A DNA stretch of 64,000 bases from Amycolatopsis sp. CA-126428 (lineage in GTDB: Bacteria; Actinomycetota; Actinomycetes; Mycobacteriales; Pseudonocardiaceae), in assembly GCF_002904335.1 (NCBI RefSeq), contig NZ_PPHF01000164.1, positions 62,001 through 126,000 of the forward strand. Reading direction: 5' to 3'. The notes under the pieces are model-generated. The model ran no database searches. It saw only the letters and a list, made by a program, of their open reading frames with translations, and was not told where the DNA came from. This document shows, piece after piece, positions 31,029 to 39,400 of this stretch. Numbering within the stretch: the stretch's first letter is position 1; each line of letters begins with the position of its first letter. The position numbers and the translations under genes are program-made.

Positions 31029-32225
31029 TTACCGGAGCTGGTCGAGCAGCAGGCGGGCGGCCGTAGTGGCGCCGTCGGTGCGGATCCCGGCGCCCAGCGC
31101 CTTCGCCCGCGCCCGGGTTTCGGGGGCCAGCGCCGTGTCGAACGCCGCGGTCAGTGCCTCGAACGTCGCCGTCGGGCCGTCGAGGGCCGCGCCGACCCCG
31201 CTCGCGGCCACCCGGCCGGCCCAGTACGGGTTGTCCGCCACGCGGATGGGGACCGCCACCTGCGGGACGCCGGCCCGGGCGGCCGTCTGCGTCGTGCCCG
31301 CGCCGCCGTGGTGGACCACCGCGGCCAGCCTGCCGAACAGGCGCTGGTGGTTGACGTCGCCGATGGCGAAGCAGCCCTCCACGGCCAGGTCGGCCCAGCC
31401 GCGCGAAACCAGCACCCGGTGCCCCCGCGCGCGGCTCGCCTCGACCGACCACCGCGCGATGTTCGGTGCCGCGCCGATGCTGCCGAAGCCGACGTAGACC
31501 GGCGGCGGGCCGGCGTCCAGGAACGCCGTCAGCTCGGCCGGCAGCGGACGGTCGTCCACCTGGGTCCACGCACCGGTCTGGACCACTTCGAGACCCGCGG
31601 TTTCCGGCCACGGCCCCAGCGCCGGGTCCGCCGCCAGCCACGGCCGACGGGAGTAGACGTGGTCGCGCACGTTGTCCACCGGCGGCAGGCCGAGGGCGGC
31701 CCGGTGCGCGTTGAGCGGTTCGCGGAACTGCGCGTTCACCCGCTGGGCGTCCAGCTCCCACAGCTCCGCGTGGTCCGCGCCGGCCGGCTCCGGCCAGCCG
31801 GGCCGCGGCGGCGGCGCGTGGTGCGGCGACGGCAGGTTGACCGCCGCATAGGTCGCGTAGACGTAGCGGAGGCCCGCGGCCTCGGCCACGGACCGCGCGG
31901 CGACCTGCGCCAGACCGGCCGCCACCAGTGCGTCGCAGCCGCCGGCCGCCGCGGGGAGAACGGCGAACTGCGTTTCGAGCAGTTCGGTCCGGTACCGGGT
32001 CAGTTCCGCCGAGGTCGGGGGAGCCGTCGCGTTCATCAACGCCCGCACCGGCGGCCCGACCGGTACCGACTCGATCCCGAGACCGGCCAGCCGGTCCGTG
32101 AACTCCTCGTCCGGCGGGGTGCACATCCGCACGTCCGCGCCGAGCGCCCGGAGCTCGACCGCGAGGGCGACCAGCGGTTCGACGTCGCCGCGCGTGCCGT
32201 AGGTGGAGAGCAGGACCCGCGTCAC
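31029..32225 (-). CDS. GT1-family glycosyltransferase of the NRPS-PKS cluster
   Basis: 398 residues from GTG 32225, overlapping the previous stop by four bases. It has the two-lobed GT-B fold. The N-terminal lobe starts VLLSTYGTRGDVEPLVALAVEL and binds the acceptor. The C-terminal lobe has VYVGFGSIGA (about 255) and the nucleotide-sugar motif VHHGGAGTTQTAARAGVPQVAVP (about 325). The pattern matches antibiotic glycosyltransferases such as those acting on glycopeptides and macrolides. As the last gene of the seven-gene operon, it probably puts a sugar on the finished peptide-polyketide. The sugar may be activated by the nucleotidyltransferase encoded two genes upstream, although no deoxysugar genes are present. 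Confidence 0.85.
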   Translation of the reverse strand: MTRVLLSTYGTRGDVEPLVALAVELRALGADVRMCTPPDEEFTDRLAGLGIESVPVGPPVRALMNATAPPTSAELTRYRTELLETQFAVLPAAAGGCDALVAAGLAQVAARSVAEAAGLRYVYATYAAVNLPSPHHAPPPRPGWPEPAGADHAELWELDAQRVNAQFREPLNAHRAALGLPPVDNVRDHVYSRRPWLAADPALGPWPETAGLEVVQTGAWTQVDDRPLPAELTAFLDAGPPPVYVGFGSIGAAPNIARWSVEASRARGHRVLVSRGWADLAVEGCFAIGDVNHQRLFGRLAAVVHHGGAGTTQTAARAGVPQVAVPIRVADNPYWAGRVAASGVGAALDGPTATFEALTAAFDTALAPETRARAKALGAGIRTDGATTAARLLLDQLR

Positions 32226-33685
32226 CGCGATGCCCCGGCGTAGAAGCCGACCGGCATGGTGACGTCGGCGCCCGACGCCCCGCACTCCAGCATCCACAGC
32301 GCCGCGGCCGGGCCCAGCTCCCGGCCCAGGGCCCCGAGCGCGGCCGGGTCCGGCGCCACCGCGCGCGCCTGTTCCAGGCCGCGTCCGAACGCGGCCGGGT
32401 CCCAGCCGCCGGTGTCGCCGTCGCCGAGGGAGCGCGCGCCGGCGGTCAGCGTCGTGACCGGCAGCGGGCCGGGCACGCCGAGCAGGCCGTGGGTGCGTTC
32501 GCCCACCAGGACGCCCATCCAGTGCGAGCTTTCCGGCGTGGGCCGGGGACCGGTCCACCGGGGCCGCCCGTCCATGTCGGGGAGCTTCGCCGGCGAGCCG
32601 GACACCGCCCAGCGGCCCGCCCACTCCACGGCCAGCCCGGGCGCGCTGCGGCTCGCGGGGTTGTGGAACCTGGCCATGTCCCACCGGTTGCCGACCGCGA
32701 CCGCGGCCAGGTCGCGGTGCGGCCAGACCCGTGCTTCCCACCAGAAACCCCACGGGAACGCCGCGGTGTGCCCCCACCACCAGTCCTCGCCCAGCGCCGG
32801 ATCGGCGAGTTCGAGGGTCAGGCCGGAAAACGAGCGGACGCCGTGCGGGCTCGGGCGCTCGGCCCGCGGAGCCACCATGGCCGCGAGCGAGTCCGGCCCG
32901 ACCAGCCCGCGCTCGCCCCGGGCGGTGCGCAGCAGGGATTGCAGCAGCCGCGCGAAATCCGCGGCGCTGGTGTGCATGCCGACGCCCGGGTAGGCCGCGG
33001 TGCGCAGGGGCGGGCTCGGCAGGCACCAGTCGCCGAAGGCGGCGTAACCGGTGGCGCCACCGGCGTTCCCCGTGCCGTCGTCGATGCTCGTGTCCCGCAT
33101 CCCGGCCGCGGCGAACACGTCCCGCTCGACGCGGGCCCGGTACGGCTCGGCGGCCAGGTGCTCCACCACGCCGCCGAGCACGCCGACGCCGAAGCTGGAG
33201 TACGAATAGGACCCCGGCGCCATCACCAGCGGCAGCACCCCGCCGTACTCGACGGCGCGGCCGGTCTCGTGCCGCCGCCGGACGTAGTCGAGGATCGGCT
33301 CGGCCGGCGCCGTGGGCGCGACCGCGGTGACGATGTCGCTGGAGTAGCCGCCCTGGTGGGCGGCCAGCATGGCGGTGGTGGCGGGGGCCGCGCCGGGACC
33401 GCGCAGTCCGGCGGGCAGCACCTGGTCGACCGGGGTTTCCAGCCCGGCCATCCCCGCCTCGACGAGCTGCAGGAAGGCCAGGCCGGTCACGGGCTTGGTG
33501 AGCGAGCCCGCCGGCGCGACCGTCCCGGCGGTCATCGGCGTGCGCACGGCCAGGTCCGCGAACCCGGTCGCGGCCGTCCGCAGGTCGTCGCTCGTCGCCA
33601 CGGCGACGGCGACCCCGGGTGTGCCGGTGACCGCGGCCAGCCGCGGCAGGACGGTGTCCAGCGCCGCCACCACGTCGTCGAGCAT
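32222..33685 (-). CDS. Serine beta-lactamase-like hydrolase/acyltransferase
   Basis: 487 residues, ATG 33685. The first 340 or so residues are a class C-type penicillin-binding fold: SxxK in APAGSLTKPV (Ser about 62), Tyr motif YSYSSFGVG (about 168), and an H-x-G-like stretch WWWGHTAAFPWG. The rest is a C-terminal extension of unknown role. In biosynthetic clusters this family includes esterases and LovD-like acyltransferases that move acyl groups from carrier proteins or CoA. Embedded between glycosyltransferase and nucleotidyltransferase genes in one operon, it likely modifies the product or removes a protecting group. Self-resistance is another possibility. There is no signal peptide, so it should act in the cytoplasm. 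Confidence 0.7.
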   Translation of the reverse strand: MLDDVVAALDTVLPRLAAVTGTPGVAVAVATSDDLRTAATGFADLAVRTPMTAGTVAPAGSLTKPVTGLAFLQLVEAGMAGLETPVDQVLPAGLRGPGAAPATTAMLAAHQGGYSSDIVTAVAPTAPAEPILDYVRRRHETGRAVEYGGVLPLVMAPGSYSYSSFGVGVLGGVVEHLAAEPYRARVERDVFAAAGMRDTSIDDGTGNAGGATGYAAFGDWCLPSPPLRTAAYPGVGMHTSAADFARLLQSLLRTARGERGLVGPDSLAAMVAPRAERPSPHGVRSFSGLTLELADPALGEDWWWGHTAAFPWGFWWEARVWPHRDLAAVAVGNRWDMARFHNPASRSAPGLAVEWAGRWAVSGSPAKLPDMDGRPRWTGPRPTPESSHWMGVLVGERTHGLLGVPGPLPVTTLTAGARSLGDGDTGGWDPAAFGRGLEQARAVAPDPAALGALGRELGPAAALWMLECGASGADVTMPVGFYAGASR

Positions 33686-33687
33686 GC

Positions 33688-34368
33688 TCACCCCTCGGTG
33701 GTGTTGTAGTTGACGATCCGCGCCACCATCAGGGCGCGTGCCCCGGCCAGCGGGCTGGCCGCGTCCCGCCGCGCCACGTCCGGCAGCCGGTGGGCCTGCT
33801 CCTCGATGACCGCCACCATGCCCCAGAGCGCGTTGAATCCCGCGGGGTCGGCCGGCTTTTCCGCGGCGGCTTCGACGGTCACGACACCGGCGTCGCGGGT
33901 CACCGCCAGGGCGCCCATCTGCCGCAGCACGCCGGGATCCCGCTCCTCGGCGGCCACCACGCTCCAGCCCGTCACGTCCGCCTGCCGCAGCGCGGAGAGC
34001 AGGCTGTCGACGCCGCTGACGACGATGTCGGGCAGGACGAGCGCCACCGGTCCCCGCGTCAGCGGCAGGGCGCACCGGATCGCGCCGTCGAGCCCCGGCT
34101 CGCCCACGTCGTCCTGGTAGACGAAGACCAGCTGGAAGGTCCCGGCGTAGCGCGCCAGGTACTTCACCGTGTCCAGCTTGTGCGGGCCGAACACGACGAC
34201 CACGCGCACGCTGAGCCCGCTCTTCACCAGTTCCACCACGGCTTCCAGGCTGCGGTCCAGCACGGTGGTCCCGGGCGCGAGGCAGTGCAGTTCTTTCGCG
34301 TACGGCGCGCCGAACCGCGTCCCGAACCCGGCGCACGGCAGGATGACCGAAACATCGGGGGCGTTCAC
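33688..34368 (-). CDS. Sugar-phosphate nucleotidyltransferase-like protein
   Basis: 226 residues from GTG 34368, sharing four bases with the P450 stop. The N-terminus VSVILPCAGFGTRFG with PYAKEL follows the G-x-G-T-R and Lys pattern of NTP-binding hexose-phosphate nucleotidyltransferases (RmlA/GalU type). An acidic motif LVLPDIVVSG (about 108) could hold the metal. It would make an NDP-sugar from a sugar phosphate. In this operon it may supply the donor for the GT1 glycosyltransferase. It is shorter than GalU (about 300 residues) and close to the size of minimal enzymes, so the product nucleotide and sugar are uncertain. Confidence 0.65.
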   Translation of the reverse strand: MNAPDVSVILPCAGFGTRFGAPYAKELHCLAPGTTVLDRSLEAVVELVKSGLSVRVVVVFGPHKLDTVKYLARYAGTFQLVFVYQDDVGEPGLDGAIRCALPLTRGPVALVLPDIVVSGVDSLLSALRQADVTGWSVVAAEERDPGVLRQMGALAVTRDAGVVTVEAAAEKPADPAGFNALWGMVAVIEEQAHRLPDVARRDAASPLAGARALMVARIVNYNTTEG

Positions 34369-35573
34369 CGCAGCCGCACCGCCAACGCGACCCGGTGCCG
34401 GGCGCGCGGCAGCGGCACCCACGCCGCCTCACCGACCGGCTCGACCTCCGGGAAGCGCTCGAACAAGCTCCGCAGCGCGACCTCCGCCTCCAGCTTCGCC
34501 AGCGCGACGCCGAGGCAGAAGTGCGGCCCCCAGCCGAATCCCACGCTGCCCTCCCGGCCGCCGTGCTCGGCCTGCCGGCGGATGTCCGCCCGGTCCGGGT
34601 GGGCGAACTGCCGCGGGTCGCGGTTGGCCGCGCCGAGCACCGCCTGCACCGCGTCCCCCGCCTTGATCCGCACGCCACCGACCTCCAGGTCGGTGGCCGC
34701 GTACCGCAAGCGGGCCAGCTGCACCGGGCCGTCCGTGCGGACCAGCTCGCGCACCGCCGCGGGCCACAGCTCGGGCTCGCGGCGCAGCAGCTCCCGCTGC
34801 GCCGGGTCGCGCATCAGCGCCAGCGCCGCGTTGGCCAGCATGTTCGCCATCGTCTCGTGGCCGGCCAGCACCAGGAACACGACCAGGGCCACCGCGTCGA
34901 CGTCGGTCAGGTCGTCCTGGGCGACGACCTCGCTGAGCAGGTCGTCCCGCGGGTCCGCCCGGCGGCGGTCCACGAGGGCGTGGCAGTAGGCGAACATCTC
35001 GCCCAGCGTCGGCGTGATCCGCGCCGGGTCGCCGTCGACGAGGACCTTGCCCCAGCGGTACCAGTCCGCCCAGTCGGCTTCGGGCACCCCGACCAGCTCG
35101 CACACCACCGCCATGGCCAGCGGGTAGGCGTACTCGTCGAGCAGGTCCGCCGTGCCGTCCAGGCCGTCGAGCAGCTCGTCGACGATCTGCTGCACCCGCG
35201 GCCGCAGCGTGGCGACCCGCGTCGCGCCGAACGCGTGGCTGATGCTGCGCCGCAGCCGCGTGTGCTCGGCGCCGTCGAGGCTCAGCAGGCTCGCCCGCAG
35301 GTAGGGCAGGTGCTCCCGCGGCGTGCCCAGCGCGAGGAACGCCTCCTCCTGCGTCTGCGCACCCTGGCCCGGCAGGCCGGCCGGGTCGTTGCGCACGGCC
35401 GGATCCGCCAGCACGGCGCGCACTTCGGCGCTGCCGGTGACCAGCCAGCCCTCCCCGCCGTTCGGCAGCCGGGCGCGGCAGACCGGCGACGCGGCGAGGA
35501 TGCGGTCGTAGCCGCGCATCGGGTCGTCGAGGACGGCCGGATCGCGGACGTCCACCACGGGTTCGGACGACAT
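34365..35573 (-). CDS. Cytochrome P450 tailoring enzyme
   Basis: 402 residues. Motifs in order: I-helix VVFLVLAGHETMANML (oxygen-activating Glu-Thr, about 240), ExxR in VRELVRTDGP (about 280), and the haem loop FGWGPHFCLGVALAKLE (Cys about 350). It is of the soluble bacterial CYP105/107-like type, using ferredoxin partners encoded elsewhere. It sits 28 bases downstream of the alpha-ketoglutarate dioxygenase and overlaps the nucleotidyltransferase start, so it is a tailoring oxidase of the NRPS-PKS product, probably hydroxylating the peptide, a carrier-bound amino acid or the polyketide part. Confidence 0.9.
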   Translation of the reverse strand: MSSEPVVDVRDPAVLDDPMRGYDRILAASPVCRARLPNGGEGWLVTGSAEVRAVLADPAVRNDPAGLPGQGAQTQEEAFLALGTPREHLPYLRASLLSLDGAEHTRLRRSISHAFGATRVATLRPRVQQIVDELLDGLDGTADLLDEYAYPLAMAVVCELVGVPEADWADWYRWGKVLVDGDPARITPTLGEMFAYCHALVDRRRADPRDDLLSEVVAQDDLTDVDAVALVVFLVLAGHETMANMLANAALALMRDPAQRELLRREPELWPAAVRELVRTDGPVQLARLRYAATDLEVGGVRIKAGDAVQAVLGAANRDPRQFAHPDRADIRRQAEHGGREGSVGFGWGPHFCLGVALAKLEAEVALRSLFERFPEVEPVGEAAWVPLPRARHRVALAVRLR

Positions 35574-35601
35574 GGGACAGAGCTCCTCGGGGAAGACGGG
35601 G

Positions 35602-36474
35602 TCAGCCTTTGAGCGGGCCGCCGTTGATCGCGACGCGGTGACCGAAGCGGGTGTGCGGGTAGTAGTCGTACGTCGCGTGGTGCTGGACGCAGCGGTTGTC
35701 CCAGAACACCAGCGTGTTCGGCTCCCAGCGGACGCGGCAGGCGAGCATCGGCCGGTTCGGCACGACCGAGAACAGCAGGTCGAGCACGGCCTGGCTCTCG
35801 TCGGCCGACAGCTGCGGGATGCGCGAGGTGTAGGCCGGGTTGACGAACAGCAGGGGCCGGTCGGTCTCGGGGTGCCGCACCACCACCGGGTGCTCGCTCA
35901 CCGGCGGCTCGTACCCGTCGGGGATCTTGTGGCCGCGGAAGGCGTGCGCGCCGTCGTGGATCGCGGTCAGCCCGGCCAGCAGCTCCTTCAGCTTCGGCGA
36001 CAGCATGTCGTAGGCGAGGTGCATGTTCGCGAAGAGCGTGTCGCCGCCGCTGCCCGGCTCGGGCACCCGCGTGATGTGGAGCATCGAGCCCAGTGACGGC
36101 TCGGCGTCGGCGGTGCCGTCGGCGTGCCAGCCGTTGCCGAAGACGTTGGCCGACTCCGGCGCGGTCGCGACCTCGAGGATGTACGGGTCGCCGTGCTCGG
36201 GCGGCGGGTTCACCGGGCGCAGCTCGCCGAAGCTCGCGGCCAGGCGCTTGTGGTCGGCCACCGAGATGTCCTGGTCGCGGAACACCAGCACGTGGTGGTC
36301 CAGGAAGGCCGTCTTCAGCTCGGTGAGCTGTTCTTCCGTCAGTTCCCGCGTCAGGTCGAGGCCGGTGACCTCGGCGCCGAGCACCGGGGTCAGGCCCCGC
36401 ACCGCCAGGGTCCGGTAGCCGCGCGCCGGCCGCGTCGTGATCCGCTTGACGGCCTCGAGTTCGTACTGCTCCAT
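35602..36474 (-). CDS. TauD/TfdA-family iron/2-oxoglutarate dioxygenase
   Basis: 290 residues from ATG 36474, behind GGAAAGGAA. The iron ligands are H-x-D in NGWHADGTAD (about 110) and a distal His in CVQHHATYDY (about 260), followed by the 2-oxoglutarate Arg in HTRFGHRVAING. The N-terminal part (LTPVLGAEVTGLDLTRELTEEQ) is typical of taurine/alpha-ketoglutarate dioxygenases. In a synthetase operon such enzymes usually hydroxylate an amino acid, free or on a carrier protein; a sulfonate-scavenging role is unlikely here. It lies 23 bases after the megasynthase stop. The A2 domain upstream looks proline-like, so a hydroxyproline product is one testable option. Confidence 0.85.
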   Translation of the reverse strand: MEQYELEAVKRITTRPARGYRTLAVRGLTPVLGAEVTGLDLTRELTEEQLTELKTAFLDHHVLVFRDQDISVADHKRLAASFGELRPVNPPPEHGDPYILEVATAPESANVFGNGWHADGTADAEPSLGSMLHITRVPEPGSGGDTLFANMHLAYDMLSPKLKELLAGLTAIHDGAHAFRGHKIPDGYEPPVSEHPVVVRHPETDRPLLFVNPAYTSRIPQLSADESQAVLDLLFSVVPNRPMLACRVRWEPNTLVFWDNRCVQHHATYDYYPHTRFGHRVAINGGPLKG

Positions 36475-36497
36475 GGTTTCCTTTCCTCCGGTGGGTC

Positions 36498-39400
36498 TCA
36501 CCGTTCGATGGCGGCGGCCACTCCGGCGACGTGCGGGGCGCGCACGATGCCGTAGTGGGTGGCGGGCAGTGCGTGCCAGTGGCTCGGTTCGGGCAGCAGG
36601 GCGCGCCAGCCGTCGCGGCCGGCCACGGGCAGGCCGGGCTCGGGTTCGGTGGCGAGCCAGACGTGGCTGGGCGTCGCGGCCAGCCGGGGCAGCTCGTGCC
36701 CGGCCATGCTGCGCAGGTTGGCCCGGCACGCCCGGGCCAGCCGCCGCGCGTGCTCGCCCGCGGTGCCGCCGGAGGCGCCCAGCTCGCGCTCGAAGACCGT
36801 CTCCAGCTGCGCGTCGCTGTAGTCGGCGGCGCTCGCGCCGGGCGGCGGCGGGTCGATGAGGTGCAGCGCCCGCACCGGCTGCCCGGCCGCCTCGGCTTCG
36901 GCGGCCATGCCGGCCGCGACCCAGGCGCCGAACGACCACCCGGCCAGCTGCCAGGTGCGGCCGGGGAACTGCGTGCGCAGCGCCGCGTAGTACCGGCGGG
37001 CCCGGTCCGCGACCGGCCAGCCGGGCGGTTCCGGCCGGCCGAGCGCCGGGTCGGCGATCACACAGACGCCGAGGCCGGGCGGGAGGGCCTCGACGAGCGG
37101 GCGGTAGGCGTGCACGTCCCCGCCGACGGGGTGCACGAGGCAGACGGCTTGGTCGCCGCTGCCTTCGCGCCAGACCTGCACGACCACTTCGCCGGTGTCG
37201 GCGGCTTGGGCGAGCTTCGCCAGCAAGGCCGCCATCGTGACCTCCGGGCCGAGCCAGGCGAGGTCGAGGTCGACGCCGTACAGGCGTTTCACCGAATCGA
37301 CGACGTCCAGCAGGGTGAGGGAGTCGGCGCCGAGGTCGTACAGCGGGATGTCCGGATCGAGTTCGGCGACACCCAGGAGGGCGCGGACTTCCTCGGTCAG
37401 GTCCGCCGCGGCCGGTTTCGCCGCCGGCGTGGTGTCGCGTTCGTGGAAGGCGCGGGCGGCGTCGAGGCCGGTCGTCGCGACCAGGACGTGCGGAAGCCCC
37501 GCCGCCAGTGCGCGGGCGAAGGTGCGCCGGCCCTCGTCGTCGCTCAGGCCGACGGCCAAGTGGGCCTGGTGCCGGGTGTCGGTCTCCAGCGCCGTGACGG
37601 CCATGCCGCTGTCGCGCCAGACGTCCCAGCCGATGGCGAGCCGGGCGGTCGGGCCGTCGCGGTGGGCGAGCGCGTCGAGGAACCCGTTGGCCGCGGCGTA
37701 GTCGAGCTGGCCGGTGCCGCCGAACTGCGCGGACAGTGACGAGCAGGAGACGGCGAACGCCGGCCGGTCGCGTTCGATGAGCCGTTCCACGAGGAGGGCC
37801 CCGGCGAGCTTGCCGCTCGGCGTGCTCTCGCCGCGAGTGGCGATCAGGCCGCCGTCCGGTGTCCCCGCCGCGTGCACGATCCCGGCGAGGGGAGCGGGGA
37901 TCTCGTCGGCGGTGACGGTGGCGAGGTCGGCGGCGAGCAGGTCGACCCGGTCCGCCCACGGCTTGAGGGCCTCGGGCAGGAAGGGGTGGCGCGCGAGCAG
38001 GACGACGCGGCCGCCGGTGCGGGTCAGCAGCTCCTCGGCGATCGCGGTGCCGATGCCGCCGGTGCCGCCGAGGACGAGGTAGGTGCCGTCGGGGAGCCCG
38101 ACCTCGGTGGTGGCGACGGGTGCACTGTCCTGGGTCCACCAGAACCCGGTGCGGAGGGCGACCCGCGCCGGCGGGGGAGGGCCGGTGAGCAGGTCGGCGG
38201 TCCGATCCAGGTCGGGGCGTTCGAGGTCGACCCAATGGCCGGGGAGGCCGCTTTCCTGCGGGCCGACGGCGGTGATCCCGGCGAGCAGCCCGGCTTCGGG
38301 GCGCGTCACGGCGGTGTTCGCGGGCACGGCACCGGCGGAGAGCCACCAAGTCCTGAGTGGACGGTCGTGGGCGGCCCGCAGGAGAGCGGCGGGCGTGTCG
38401 AGGCAGGCCCACCGCGCCCGGTCCAGCGACTTTTCGCCGACGGGGCCGGTGATGCCGAGGGGGAGGGTGTGCAGCCAGTCGATTTCGGTGGCCGGTAGGG
38501 CAGCCAGCACCTGGCGGAGGTGGGTCGTGTCGGCCGGGTCGGCTTCGAAGGTGTCGGGCCCGAGGCGGGCGAAGCGGTCGGCGACGTGAACCCGCACGAC
38601 GCGCGGGTAGGCGGCGTCGAGGGCTGGGGCGGTGAGGGGGCCTTCGCCGCAGATGACGAGGACGCGATCGGTGGGGGTGGCGGTGGTCGCGCGGCGCAGG
38701 CGGACCCAGGTGGGCTGGTGCAGCCACTCGGCTTCGGGCAGCCGTCCGACGGCGGCCCGGCGCGGGAAGCCGAAGTCGCGCGCGGCAAAGGCGGGCGGCG
38801 GGAAGTCCCACGGCGCGGGGGCGGACGAGTGGTGACCCCAGTCGACGGAGATCCCGGCCAGCCAAGCGTCGGCCGGGCGGTCTTCCGCGGCCGGTCGTGA
38901 GTGGTAAGGAGGGTTAGAACCCGCTTTTTCACTCACGACGCCGGCCGGGGCGGGTGATTCGGGCACCTCTTGCGGCTCGGCGGTGCGGAGCCACTCGACC
39001 GCCGCGGCCGCGTCCGGGCAGGCCGCCGCCATGCGCCAGCGCTCTTCCGGGCGGCCGGTCTGCAGGTGCCGGATCACGTCCACATAGGACTCCGGGTGCG
39101 CGGCCAGATAATCCGCCACCCGGGCCGCGTCGAGGCGCAATGCTGCCGCACTACGAGCCGACAGCACCAAGCACCGCACCGGATCCGGGCGCGGGGGCGG
39201 CACCGGGCGGACCGACTCCAGCACCACGTGCGCGTTCGTTCCGCCGATGCCGAAGCTGCTCACCCCGGCCACCCGCGGGCCCGCCGGCCACGGTTCCGCG
39301 CGGGTCGGCACCCGGAACGGCCCCAGGTCGAGCGCCGGGTTCGGCGCGCGGAAGTCGACCGTCGGCGGCAGCACGCCGTGGTGCACCGACAGGGCCGCGC

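Noticed and set aside
32222..33685. True beta-lactamase resistance gene
   Set aside because: No export signal, long extra C-terminal region, and position inside a biosynthetic operon argue against it.
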